Positions 52,142 to 61,168 of a DNA stretch of 64,000 nt are shown here, piece by piece. Made by a program: the position numbers and the translations under genes. Under the pieces are notes generated by a model that worked only from the letters and a program-made list of their open reading frames with translations, had not been told where the DNA came from and did no database searches. The stretch is from contig WGMC01000010.1 in assembly GCA_016125265.1 (NCBI GenBank), positions 1-64,000 on the forward strand, in the 5' to 3' direction. Positions within the stretch are counted from its first letter, which is position 1. Each line of letters begins with the position of its first letter. Source of the stretch: Planctomycetaceae bacterium (GTDB lineage Bacteria > Planctomycetota > UBA1135 > GCA-002686595).

Positions 52142-55012
52142 ATGCTCGAAGTTTCTCCGCTCGCGGCTTCCCTTCTGTCCGCACTTCTCGTCGGGGGCGG
52201 CTCGCCCGCCTGGAATCCCTGCACACCCAACTTCGAGTTGGGCCTAGGCCAATCCGGTGCCGACGCCGCGGTGTTCGCCCTTGCGCGCCACGATGACGGG
52301 ACGGGCCCCGCGCTGTTCGCGACGGGCCAGTTCGGCTCCGTCGGCGGCACTTCGGCGGTTGCCATCGCTCGCTGGGACGGCGTCGTGTGGAGCGTCCTTG
52401 GATCGGGCCTTGGCAACGAGGGCCGCGCACTTGCCGTGCACGACGACGGCAGCGGCGAAGCGCTCTTCGTCGGCGGCCTCTTCCAGACAGCGGGCGGCCA
52501 ACCGGCCCTGCGCATCGCCCGTTGGCACGGCGGCCAATGGGGTCCCGTCGGCGGCGGGTTCGACAACCGCGTGAATGCGCTGGTCCGTTTCGACGACGGG
52601 AAGGGCGGCGCGCCGCAACTGATTGCGGGCGGCACGTTCTCGACAGCCGGTGGGCAGGCGGCCGCGCGGGTCGCCCGTTGGGGTGGCGCAACGTGGAGCC
52701 CGCTCGGCGGCGGCGTGAACGGTCCCGTGCGCGCGTTGGCGGTGTTCGACGAGGGCCAGGGCCCGGCGCTCTTCGCGGCCGGCAACTTCACCACCGCTGG
52801 CACCGCTGCCGCCGCGCGCATCGCCCGCTGGAATGGCGGCGTGTGGAGCCGTCTCGACAGCGGCCTCACCGGCGAAGCGAGCGCGCTGTGTGTGCACGAC
52901 GACGGCAACGGCCCGGCGCTCTACGTCGCCGGGGACTTCGCCGGCGCGGGCGGGCAACCGGCCAACCGCGTGGCGCGCTGGAACGGCTCGACCTGGAGCG
53001 CCCTGGGAACGGGCCTCGATGCCGCGGGCCTGACGCTCGCGAGCTTCGACGACGGCACGGCCCCGGCACTCGTGGTGGGCGGCACGTTCACCGCGGCCGG
53101 CGGCGTTGCGGCGCCGCGCTTGGCACGCTGGAAGGACGCCGCCTGGTCTTCCCTCGGTCTGGGTGCCGACGGCGCGGTACAAGCGTTGTCCGCGTACACG
53201 GCGCAGCCCTCGCGCCGGCCGGAGCTGGCGATCGGAGGCGCGTTCGGCCAGTTGGACGGGAAGAGCGCCGGACGGATCGGCCTATGGGCCGGCTGTGCGC
53301 CGGATCCCCTGCTCCTGTCGCTGAGTCCGGACGCAGTCCCCGCGGCCCTGCCCACGGACGTGACCGTGCAGACGAGCCACGTGCCGGACGGTGCCGCCGT
53401 GCTGGTGCTCGGCGGGCTCGAAGTACCGATCGTGATGGCGAACGGAGCCGGCGTCGCACAGGTGCCGCCGCTCGGTTCCGCCAGTTCGTCCGACGTGGTG
53501 GTTCCCGCGTACTTGCGCTGGGAGACGATGTCCGGCCCGCGCTCGACGGCGCCCATCGACGACGCCTACCGCTGGATCGTGCCCCAGATCGTGGCGGTGG
53601 ATCCGCCCGCGGTGCCGTTCAATGTGGCGACGGGGGTCGAGATCGAGCTGGCCCAGAACGCCCTGACGTCGGGCGTCGGGCTGGTGCGGTTTGGCAACGC
53701 GCCGCCCGTCCTTGGCACCTGGAGCACGACGTTGGGTGTGACCCGCGTGCAGGCCGTTTCGGCGCCCCAGGTAGCGCCCGGGGACTACGCGATCGAGTTG
53801 GAACTGACCGAAGGCGGCGTGACCGAATACACCCGCGTCGAATCCCGCGCGCTGCTGTTCCTCGCGCCGGGGCTGCTCTCCTTGAACCAACTGACGGGGT
53901 TCCAGGGCGGCGGCGAGCTCGTGACCTTCGCCCTCACGGGTTTTGTGCCCGGGGTGTTCGTGTCCGTCCAGTTCGGCAGCGCGCTCAGCGGCGGTGTGCC
54001 CATCGGGACCGTCGACCAGGCGTTCCTCACGGTGGTGACACCGCTCTCGGCCGTGTCGGGCGTCGTCGACGTCACCATCAGCCAGGACCTCGGCGGCGGC
54101 CAGGTGAAAACCGTGGTCTCGCCGTCGTTGTTCCAATACCTGTCGCCCACGATCGGAGCGCTCTCTCCGCCCAGCGGCACGCAGTTGGGCGGCGACACCG
54201 TCGTCGTCGCGCTGGCCGGCTGGGCGCCCGGGAACGTGCAGGTCGAACTCGGCGGTGTGCAGTGGATCGCAGAGGTGCAGGGGAGTGCGGGCAACCAAAC
54301 GCTCGCGCTCGTCACACCGGCGGCGCCCGCACCGGGCCCCGTGGACTTGCGGTTGGTGCAGGGTGTGTTCGACGTGACCGCGGCTTCGGCGTTCACGTAC
54401 GGCGCACCTGCGGTCCTCAGCGCCGTCCCGGCGCAGGGGGCTTGGTACCAGGCGCAATCGGTGGTGCTGCAGGGCGCAAACTTCGCTCCGGGCCTGCCCG
54501 CCGCCGTGCACATCGGAGGCCAGGGACCACTGAACGCCACCGTGCTCTCCCCCACCCAGATGCAGTTCCAGATGCCCGCGGGGTTCCTCGCGGGCGCGGG
54601 TCCCCAGGCGCTGACGGTCGAGCAGGCAGCGGTGCAGGTGGGGCTTCCCGGCGGCTGGTCCTCGTTGCCCGCGCTGGAGGTGACGGTGCTCGGCAGTGCG
54701 AGCGCCGGCGGCGTCATCGAACTGCGCGTGAAGAGCGTCCAAGGTGGCCTGGCGTACCACGCCGCCGCCGCCGCGCTCTCGCCGGTTCCGTTCACGCTGA
54801 CCCAGTGGCACTACCAGTACGACCTGGACCTCTCGAGTTCGTTGAGCCTGGGCGCAGGCGGCCTGCTGCTGCAGCCGACGCTCGGGTTGCCGTTCCCCGC
54901 CGGTGTGCTGCCGCCGGGGCTGACGCTGCCGATCCAGGCGGTGGTGATCGAGATCGGCCCGTTGGGCGACTTCTACAGCCTGACCAACACCGCCGCGCTG
55001 CAGGTGCCGTAG
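52142..55012 (+). CDS. large secreted repeat protein: seven propeller-like repeats plus IPT/TIG-type domains
   Basis: A 956-residue exported protein (signal LEVSPLAASLLSALLVGGG). Residues of about 44-385 are seven repeats of roughly 48 residues with the consensus VHDDGxGPALxVAGxFxxAGGxxAxRIARWxGxxWxxLGxG, a pattern typical of Planctomycetota surface proteins. From about 400 onward, strands with GGDxVxVxLxGWxPGxVQVELGGVQW resemble IPT/TIG immunoglobulin-like domains, at least three in series. The C-terminus ends without a recognisable sorting tag (YSLTNTAALQVP). A cell-surface or secreted adhesive or enzyme scaffold role is inferred. The stop codon lies inside GTAGGGGCGCGGCCC, also seen in the repeat element near 13060. 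Confidence 0.88.
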   Translation: MLEVSPLAASLLSALLVGGGSPAWNPCTPNFELGLGQSGADAAVFALARHDDGTGPALFATGQFGSVGGTSAVAIARWDGVVWSVLGSGLGNEGRALAVHDDGSGEALFVGGLFQTAGGQPALRIARWHGGQWGPVGGGFDNRVNALVRFDDGKGGAPQLIAGGTFSTAGGQAAARVARWGGATWSPLGGGVNGPVRALAVFDEGQGPALFAAGNFTTAGTAAAARIARWNGGVWSRLDSGLTGEASALCVHDDGNGPALYVAGDFAGAGGQPANRVARWNGSTWSALGTGLDAAGLTLASFDDGTAPALVVGGTFTAAGGVAAPRLARWKDAAWSSLGLGADGAVQALSAYTAQPSRRPELAIGGAFGQLDGKSAGRIGLWAGCAPDPLLLSLSPDAVPAALPTDVTVQTSHVPDGAAVLVLGGLEVPIVMANGAGVAQVPPLGSASSSDVVVPAYLRWETMSGPRSTAPIDDAYRWIVPQIVAVDPPAVPFNVATGVEIELAQNALTSGVGLVRFGNAPPVLGTWSTTLGVTRVQAVSAPQVAPGDYAIELELTEGGVTEYTRVESRALLFLAPGLLSLNQLTGFQGGGELVTFALTGFVPGVFVSVQFGSALSGGVPIGTVDQAFLTVVTPLSAVSGVVDVTISQDLGGGQVKTVVSPSLFQYLSPTIGALSPPSGTQLGGDTVVVALAGWAPGNVQVELGGVQWIAEVQGSAGNQTLALVTPAAPAPGPVDLRLVQGVFDVTAASAFTYGAPAVLSAVPAQGAWYQAQSVVLQGANFAPGLPAAVHIGGQGPLNATVLSPTQMQFQMPAGFLAGAGPQALTVEQAAVQVGLPGGWSSLPALEVTVLGSASAGGVIELRVKSVQGGLAYHAAAAALSPVPFTLTQWHYQYDLDLSSSLSLGAGGLLLQPTLGLPFPAGVLPPGLTLPIQAVVIEIGPLGDFYSLTNTAALQVP

Positions 55013-55050
55013 GGGCGCGGCCCGCGCTCGCCGACCCACCGCAACGTCGA

Positions 55051-55425
55051 TCAGCCCCCGGCGCGTTTGGGTCGGTAGCCGCGGCGCTCCAGATCCGCCA
55101 TCAGCTTGTCGCGGTGTTCGCCGGCCAACTCGATGCCGCCGTCCGCGCGCACCGTTCCGCCGGTGCCGAGGCTTCGTTTCCACTCCTTGGCAAGGGCGAC
55201 CAGTTCGGCTGCGTCGAGGGGCAACCCGCTGACCACCGTCACACCGGCGCCCTTCCTACCCGCGGTTTCGCGGCCCACGCGCACCGCGGCGCCACTTCGC
55301 GCCGGAGCGCGCGCGGCGCCCTCACCTCGCGCGCACCGACACGCGGAGGGCAACGCACCACAGCGCGGGCAGACGTCGTCCCCGCGGGTGGAGAACACCA
55401 CGTCCCCGTCCCTCGAGCGCCCCAC
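55051..55425 (-). CDS. yciH: SUI1/YciH-type translation initiation factor
   Basis: A 124-residue protein with a zinc-ribbon-like N-terminus (VCPRCGALPSACRC) and the SUI1/eIF1 domain (GVTVVSGLPLDAAELVALAKEWKRSLGTGGTVRADGGIELAGEHRDKLMADLERRGY). Bacterial YciH affects start-codon fidelity and stress translation. GTG start, two bases after the stop of the coiled-coil lipoprotein gene, so expression is almost certainly coupled to it. It converges on the secreted repeat protein gene. Confidence 0.92.
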   Translation of the reverse strand: MGRSRDGDVVFSTRGDDVCPRCGALPSACRCARGEGAARAPARSGAAVRVGRETAGRKGAGVTVVSGLPLDAAELVALAKEWKRSLGTGGTVRADGGIELAGEHRDKLMADLERRGYRPKRAGG

Positions 55426-55427
55426 GA

Positions 55428-56771
55428 TCAGTCCAGTCGCCCCAGTTCCTGCGTGAGGCGCGCGAACTCGCGCTCGAGCTCGCTGTTCTCGAATCCGCGC
55501 AGGGCAGGCACTTCGAGCTTCACCAGCGCCTCGACTTGGCGGCGCCCTTCGGACAGCAACTGCGCCACGCTGCTGGAGAGCTGCACCGTGGCGAGTGTGT
55601 TGCGCGCGTCGGCCAACCGCAGCGCCAAGGTCTTGTTCTGCGCTTCCACGGCGCGCGCCTGGTTCTCGAGGTATTCGCGGTAGAAGCGGGTCGCCTCCAA
55701 CGTGAGCTGGTTCGCGGCGACGTTCTGGCGCGCGACTTCGGGATCACCGCCGCGGCGCTCGTTGGTCAGCGCCTGTTCGATGTTGAGCACGGCGCGGCGT
55801 TCGAAGTCGTCGAGGGCCACCTGGTGCCGCTCGCGCACGTCGCGCACGAACTCCTTCTGCAGCCGATCCAGCAGTTCGAGGAGCACGACGTAACAGCCGT
55901 AGTAGCGCCGCGCGGCATCCAAGGACTCGCCGGACTCCTCGGTCAGGTTCTGCAGTTGCACGGTGACCGTGCGCACGTTGTCGAACACCACGACCAATTT
56001 GAGGAAACCGTCGCCCGACACGGTGCCGAGCAAGCTGCGCACGGACTCCGGGGAAAGCTCGAGCCCGATCTGCACCAGCTCCTCCGCGAACCGCGCCTCG
56101 AGCCGCTCGTTCTCGAGGCGGGTGTTCGCCAGTTGTTCCTCGAGCTCCACGACACGCGCGTCCCACTCCTCGCGGCTGCGCTCCAAGTACTTGGCCACCC
56201 GGCCCTGTTCGTCCTTCGGCGGCGCCACGAGCCGCGCCTCGCGCGCGCTGACCAATTCGTTCTGGAGGTTGCGCCGGCGCAGCTCGAGGTCGCGCAGCGC
56301 TTGGCGCGTGCCGCTGGCCTGGCCCAGTTCGAGTGCCTCGAGCACGTCGTCGAGCAGACCGTCGATCGCCTCCGCGTTGGACTCCTGATCCTCGCCGACC
56401 CAGCGACTCTTCGGCAGGCTGCTGTGGCGCGCCTTGGCCTCGGCAGCGCCCTGCAGGGGAGCGAGGGACTTCGAAAGGACCTGCCGCTGCTCGCGGGTCA
56501 ACGGGGCGGGCGGGCCCGGCGGGGCAGGAGTCGCGGCGGGAGTTCCCGCTTGGGCCTGCCCGGGCTGCGGCGGCGCGGTGGGCCCCGGCTCCGCCTCTCG
56601 CTCGGCCGCGGCCACGGGCGGAGCCACGGGCGGGGCCTCGACGGCCGGAACGGACCCGCCTCCCGTTTCCGCCGTCCGCACCTTCGAGGATTCGGACTCC
56701 CCACAGGCCACGAGGATCCACACCAGACATCCGGCGAGGCCACGGGTTCGCCACCAACGCGCGCTTTCCAT
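55428..56771 (-). CDS. coiled-coil lipoprotein, unknown function
   Basis: A 447-residue lipoprotein (GLAGCLVWILVACG, lipobox LVAC). A Pro/Ala/Glu linker of about 75 residues is followed by a long helical region with coiled-coil character: LRDLELRRRNLQNELVSAREARL, SREEWDARVVELEEQLANTRLENERLEARFAEELVQIG, and a final Leu-rich heptad region (LSSSVAQLLSEGRRQVEALVKLEVPALRGF). No family was recognised. It is followed by yciH after two bases, and lies divergent from the lysine operon. Confidence 0.78.
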   Translation of the reverse strand: MESARWWRTRGLAGCLVWILVACGESESSKVRTAETGGGSVPAVEAPPVAPPVAAAEREAEPGPTAPPQPGQAQAGTPAATPAPPGPPAPLTREQRQVLSKSLAPLQGAAEAKARHSSLPKSRWVGEDQESNAEAIDGLLDDVLEALELGQASGTRQALRDLELRRRNLQNELVSAREARLVAPPKDEQGRVAKYLERSREEWDARVVELEEQLANTRLENERLEARFAEELVQIGLELSPESVRSLLGTVSGDGFLKLVVVFDNVRTVTVQLQNLTEESGESLDAARRYYGCYVVLLELLDRLQKEFVRDVRERHQVALDDFERRAVLNIEQALTNERRGGDPEVARQNVAANQLTLEATRFYREYLENQARAVEAQNKTLALRLADARNTLATVQLSSSVAQLLSEGRRQVEALVKLEVPALRGFENSELEREFARLTQELGRLD

Positions 56772-56983
56772 GCCTGTCTACTTGCGCAATCGGGCGCGGG
56801 ACTTGCAAGGGCCAATGTCCACGGCCGCGGGCCCGGTCCCAGGGGTACCCGCGCTGGACCCGCTGCGGCCCCCATCCGGGGCCCGCTCGGAGCGCGTCAC
56901 AGCCCAGCCCACGTCCACACCGGCACCTTCGAACCGGCCGCCGCTTGCACCGGGGGACCGGCACCCCCCACAATCGCCGCACT

Positions 56984-58024
56984 GTGTCGAATCTTGGGGG
57001 GGGCTCGGGGGCGCGTTCGCTGGAACGTTTGGTCGCGCTTTGCGAGCGCGACACGACCAGCGGCTCCGAGGACCGCGGCCTGGACGCCCTCCTGGGCCTG
57101 TTCGAACCCCTGGGCGCGCGCATCGAGTTGCAGCCCGTCGCAGCGGGGCGCAGCAACGTGCTCGTGACCTTCGGCGAACCGCGTGTGCTGTTCACTACGC
57201 ACCTCGACACGGTGCCGCCGTTCCTGCCGCCCGCCGTCGAAGGCAACCGCCTCTTCGGCCGCGGCACGGCGGACGCGAAGGGCCAGATCCTGTGCCAGTT
57301 CGAAGCCCTGGAACGCCTCCTCCAGCGCGGCGCCGACGGCGTTGCCTTCCTCGGCCTGGTCGGCGAGGAAACCGATGCCGCCGGGGCGCGTGCGGCTGGA
57401 CACTTCGCGGAGCGCCTTGCCTCCGTGCGGTTGATCGTGAACGGCGAACCCACGGGCCTCGTCGCGGCGACGGGCCAACGCGGTTTCGTGCACGTCGAGT
57501 TGGAGGCGCGCGGGAGAGCCGCGCATTCCGGCTCGCCCGAACTCGGCGCGTCGGCGATCTGGCCGCTCCTCGACACCCTCGGCGCCCTGCGCGCCGAACC
57601 CGCCGCCGTAGACGCGGAGTTGGGCCCGGAAGTCTGGAACCTGGGACGCATCGACGGGGGTGTTGCGGCGAACGTGGTGCCCGACCGCGCGCGCGCGGAG
57701 GTCCTCTGCCGCGCCCTGCCGGGTTCGCGTTTCTTGGAACGGCTGCACGCGCTGGCGGAAGGCCGAGTCGAGGTGCGCGTCCTCGTCGACGAACCGCCGC
57801 ACCGCTACGGTCGCCTCGCGGGCTTGACCTACGCGCCGATGCCCTTCGGTTCGGATTTGCCGGCGCTCGCCACCCTCCTCCCATCCGCGGACGTGGCGCT
57901 CGTCGGTCCGGGTTCCATCCACGTCGCGCACACACCCGAAGAACACCTCGACCTCGACGAACTGGCCGCCGGTTCGAGCCTCCTCGAGCGACTCAGCCTC
58001 CGCTACCTGTCCCTCCCCGCGTGA
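56984..58024 (+). CDS. dapE: M20-family peptidase, probable succinyl-diaminopimelate desuccinylase
   Basis: A 346-residue di-zinc hydrolase: metal ligands in FTTHLDTVPP, GRGTADAKGQ and GEETDAAGA, with the downstream GEPTG motif. The dimerisation insert (about 155-250) is normal for M20 monomers. M20 members include DapE, ArgE and CPG2; DapE is favoured because the six genes that follow form the DAP route, including the succinyltransferase DapD that makes its substrate. GTG at 56984 is used. Its stop overlaps the next gene by four bases. Confidence 0.82.
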   Translation: MSNLGGGSGARSLERLVALCERDTTSGSEDRGLDALLGLFEPLGARIELQPVAAGRSNVLVTFGEPRVLFTTHLDTVPPFLPPAVEGNRLFGRGTADAKGQILCQFEALERLLQRGADGVAFLGLVGEETDAAGARAAGHFAERLASVRLIVNGEPTGLVAATGQRGFVHVELEARGRAAHSGSPELGASAIWPLLDTLGALRAEPAAVDAELGPEVWNLGRIDGGVAANVVPDRARAEVLCRALPGSRFLERLHALAEGRVEVRVLVDEPPHRYGRLAGLTYAPMPFGSDLPALATLLPSADVALVGPGSIHVAHTPEEHLDLDELAAGSSLLERLSLRYLSLPA

Positions 58025-59079
58025 ACGCCACCATTCCCGTCACCGTATTGGGCGCCACGGGCACCGTGGGCCAGCGCTTCGTGCGCCGACTCGTCCGTCA
58101 CCCGCTGTTCCACATCGAACACCTGGCCGCGTCGGAGCGCAGCGCCGGCAAGACCTACGCCGAGGCCTGCGAATGGCGCCTCGGAGGCGAAGCCTACGGC
58201 GGATTGGCGAGCAAACGCCTGGTCGCGGCCGATCCCGCGCACGCCATGGCGCCGATCGTGTTCAGCGCGCTCGACAGCGGACCGGCGCGCGAGATCGAAC
58301 CGCAGTTCGCCGCGGCCGGCGCCAACCTGTTCTCGAACGCGTCCGCGTTCCGGATGGAGCCCGACGTGCCGCTCCTCGTGCCCGAGGTCAATCCGTCGCA
58401 CCTCGACATCCTGCGCCTGCAGCGCGAGCGGCGCGGTTACACGGGTTCGATCAGCACCAACCCCAACTGCACCACGACGATCCTGGTGATGGCCCTCGCG
58501 CCGCTGCACACGCGATTCGGCGTCGAGGCGCTGGTGATGAGTTCGCTGCAGGCCGTGAGCGGCGCCGGTTATCCGGGTGTACCCAGCCTGGACATCCTCG
58601 GCAACGTCATCCCACACATCGCCGGCGAGGAGGAAAAGGTCGAAGTCGAATCGAAGAAGCTGCTCGGCAGGTTGGGCGTCCAGGGCGCGGAGCTCGCCGA
58701 CTTCGCGGCATCGGCCGCGTGCCACCGGGTACCCGTGCTGGAGGGCCACACCCTGGCCGTCAGCGTGCGCCTCTGCGGTGCGCCCTCCCCCGCCGACGTG
58801 CGCGAGACCCTGGCCCAGTGGCGCGGACTGGCGCGCGAATGGGAGCTCGCCAGCGCGCCCAAGAAACCGCTGGTGTTGCACGACGCTCCCAACCGCCCGC
58901 AGCCGCGCCTGGACGTGGACGATGCGGAGGGCATGGCGGTGCACGTCGGCCGAATCCGCGCCTGTCCGCTCCTAGGGATCAAGTTCGCGGTGCTGGGCCA
59001 CAACACGGAGCGGGGCGCGGCGGGCGGCTCGATCCTCAACGCCGAGCTGGCGCTGGCGCGCGGGAGTTTGCAGCGTTGA
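58021..59079 (+). CDS. asd: aspartate-semialdehyde dehydrogenase, archaeal/fungal type
   Basis: A 352-residue NADPH-dependent enzyme turning aspartyl-phosphate into aspartate semialdehyde. N-terminal dinucleotide loop GATGTVGQRF at 11-20; catalytic Cys150 in STNPNCTTT; then SLQAVSGAGYPGVPSLDILGNVIPHIAGEEEKVEVESKKLLG, a stretch characteristic of the archaeal/fungal subfamily (TIGR00978 type) and not of the usual bacterial Asd. The GTG start overlaps the upstream TGA (GTGA). Second step after LysC, which here comes next. Confidence 0.93.
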   Translation: MNATIPVTVLGATGTVGQRFVRRLVRHPLFHIEHLAASERSAGKTYAEACEWRLGGEAYGGLASKRLVAADPAHAMAPIVFSALDSGPAREIEPQFAAAGANLFSNASAFRMEPDVPLLVPEVNPSHLDILRLQRERRGYTGSISTNPNCTTTILVMALAPLHTRFGVEALVMSSLQAVSGAGYPGVPSLDILGNVIPHIAGEEEKVEVESKKLLGRLGVQGAELADFAASAACHRVPVLEGHTLAVSVRLCGAPSPADVRETLAQWRGLAREWELASAPKKPLVLHDAPNRPQPRLDVDDAEGMAVHVGRIRACPLLGIKFAVLGHNTERGAAGGSILNAELALARGSLQR

Positions 59080-60449
59080 GCCTCGTGATGAAGTTCGGCG
59101 GCACGTCCGTCGGCGATGCGGGACGCCTGCGGGCCGTGCGCGACCTCGTGCAGACGGCGCTGCCGCGCGCGCCGGTCGTGGTGCTGTCCGCCATGTCCGG
59201 TGTCACCAACACACTCTTCGACGCGGCCCGCGCGGCGGAACGCGGAGACGAGAAGGCCGTGCGAAAGTGCCAGCGCGAGCTTGTCGAACGGCACCGCCGC
59301 GCAGCAGAGGAACTGTTCGGAGGCGAACTGCCCGAGCGCCTCGCCGCGGACCTGCGCGAGCGTTTCGACGAGCTGCGCATCCTCTTGCGCGGTGTGTCGC
59401 TCTTGCACGAACTGTCGCCCCGCAGCCTGGACGCCATCACGTCCATGGGCGAGCGGCTCTCGACCCAGGTGTTTGCCCACTTCGCCGCCGCTGACGGTCT
59501 GGACGTCGAGTTCGTCGACGTGCGCGCGGTCCTGCGCACGGACGCGCGTTTCGGCGCGGCGCGGCCCGATGAAGTGGCCCTGCGCAAACTGGCCGCGGAA
59601 CACCTCGTGCCCCGGGTGCGCCCCGGGCGCGCCATCGTCACGCAGGGTTACATCGGCGCCACCGCCGACGGTTTGACCACGACGCTGGGACGCGGCGGTT
59701 CGGACTACTCGGCCGCGCTGCTCGGAGCCGCGCTCGGCGCCGAGGAAGTGCAGATCTGGACGGACGTCGAGGGCATCCTGACCGCCGATCCAAGGCTCGT
59801 GCCCGAAGCCATGCCGATCGCCGAGATCAGCTTCGCAGAAGCAGCGGAGTTGGCCGCCTTCGGCGCCAAGGTGCTGCACCCGGCGACGATCCAGCCGGCC
59901 GTGGAAGCGTCGATTCCCGTCACGGTGCGCCACACGGGCCGCCCACAGGGCGCGTTCACCACGATCCGCGCGGGTGTGACCAGCGAGCGCCCCGTCACGG
60001 CCCTCGCCGCGCGCGGCCCCGTGACCGTGCTCACGGTCGATTCCTCGCGCATGTTGGCCCAGAGCGGCTTCTTGGCCCGCCTGTTCGAGGTGTTCGGGCG
60101 CCTCGCCGTCAGCGTGGACCTCGTTTCGACCGCCGAAGTCAGTGTGTCGTTGACCGTGGAACCGGACGCACCGATTCCGGCCCTGGTCGACGAGATCTCG
60201 CGGTTCGCGCGTGTGCGTGTGGAGGAGGGCCGGGCCATCGTCGCCGTGGTCGGCGAACACATGCGGCGCACACCCGGCTTGCCGGAGCGTGTGTTCGGCG
60301 CGCTGCGCGAGTTGGAAGTCGAGATGATCTCCATGGGCGCCAACGAGATCAACCTGTCGCTCGTCGTGCGTCACGACGCCATGCCGCGGGCCATGCGCCT
60401 CTTGCACGGCCAGCTCTTCGCCGCGCAGCGGACGGGGGACAGGCCGTGA
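59076..60449 (+). CDS. lysC: aspartate kinase
   Basis: A 457-residue monofunctional aspartokinase. N-terminus MSLVMKFGGTSVGDAGRL, then SAMSGVTNTLF, GRGGSDYSAALLGAALGAEEVQIWTDVEGILTADPRLVP (the kinase core), followed by two C-terminal ACT domains (about 305-457, ending with SMGANEINLSLVVRHD) where lysine would bind as feedback inhibitor. TTG at 59076 is preferred over GTG 59085 and ATG 59088 because it overlaps the asd stop (TTGA) and gives the standard N-terminus. Confidence 0.94.
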   Translation: MSLVMKFGGTSVGDAGRLRAVRDLVQTALPRAPVVVLSAMSGVTNTLFDAARAAERGDEKAVRKCQRELVERHRRAAEELFGGELPERLAADLRERFDELRILLRGVSLLHELSPRSLDAITSMGERLSTQVFAHFAAADGLDVEFVDVRAVLRTDARFGAARPDEVALRKLAAEHLVPRVRPGRAIVTQGYIGATADGLTTTLGRGGSDYSAALLGAALGAEEVQIWTDVEGILTADPRLVPEAMPIAEISFAEAAELAAFGAKVLHPATIQPAVEASIPVTVRHTGRPQGAFTTIRAGVTSERPVTALAARGPVTVLTVDSSRMLAQSGFLARLFEVFGRLAVSVDLVSTAEVSVSLTVEPDAPIPALVDEISRFARVRVEEGRAIVAVVGEHMRRTPGLPERVFGALRELEVEMISMGANEINLSLVVRHDAMPRAMRLLHGQLFAAQRTGDRP

Positions 60450-61168
60450 GGGTGGGCCTCTTTGGCAAGGGCCGCCTCGGTTCGGCCATCGCCGCCGCGG
60501 GCGCCGAGCGCATCGTGTGGACCGCGACGCGCGAAAGTCCGCCGGACGCGCCCGTCGACGTGGCCATCGACGTCAGCGCCGGGGCGGCCGTACCGGAGCG
60601 GCTTGCCTGGGCACTCGCACGCGGCACACCCCTCGTGATCGGCAGCACCGGTTGGGACCTCGGCGACCTCGAGCAGCGAGTGGAGGGGCGCATTGGTGTG
60701 CTGGTCGCACCCAACTTCTCCCTCGGCGTGGCGCTCTACCGGCGCATGGTGACGGTCCTGGCGCGCTTCGCGGCGCTCGACCCGGAGCGCGACCCCTACG
60801 TGCTCGAACACCACCACGCGCGCAAACTCGACGCGCCCTCGGGCACCGCCAAGCTGCTCGCCGAGACGATCCTCGAGAACTGCCCGCGCAAGCGCACCTG
60901 GACGACTCCGTCGGGAGCCGAGCGACTGCGGCCGGAAGAGTTGTCGGTCAGCGCGGTGCGCGCCGGCACGACCTGGTCCAGCCACACGGTGGGACTCGAC
61001 GCGCCCGGCGAGGTGCTGGAGTTGCGTCACGAGGCGCGCGACGCGCGTCCCTACGCGGAGGGTGCCCTCGCCGCCGCGGAGTGGCTGGTTGGAAAGCGCG
61101 GCTGTTTCACGATGGAGCACGTCGCTGCAGACTTGGTCGAACCCCTCTTTCGAGGTAGCCGCACATGA
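60446..61168 (+). CDS. dapB: 4-hydroxy-tetrahydrodipicolinate reductase
   Basis: A 240-residue NAD(P)H reductase acting after DapA. VGLFGKGRLGSAIAAAG is the nucleotide-binding loop, and residues 121-134 (EHHHARKLDAPSGT) carry the conserved substrate-binding motif. It is on the short side for DapB (usually about 265-270), with compact loops. GTG overlaps the lysC stop (GTGA). Confidence 0.93.
   Translation: MRVGLFGKGRLGSAIAAAGAERIVWTATRESPPDAPVDVAIDVSAGAAVPERLAWALARGTPLVIGSTGWDLGDLEQRVEGRIGVLVAPNFSLGVALYRRMVTVLARFAALDPERDPYVLEHHHARKLDAPSGTAKLLAETILENCPRKRTWTTPSGAERLRPEELSVSAVRAGTTWSSHTVGLDAPGEVLELRHEARDARPYAEGALAAAEWLVGKRGCFTMEHVAADLVEPLFRGSRT

Noticed and set aside
56772-56983. Lysine riboswitch upstream of the DAP operon
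   Set aside because: The 212-bp gap shows none of the conserved lysine-aptamer blocks by eye.
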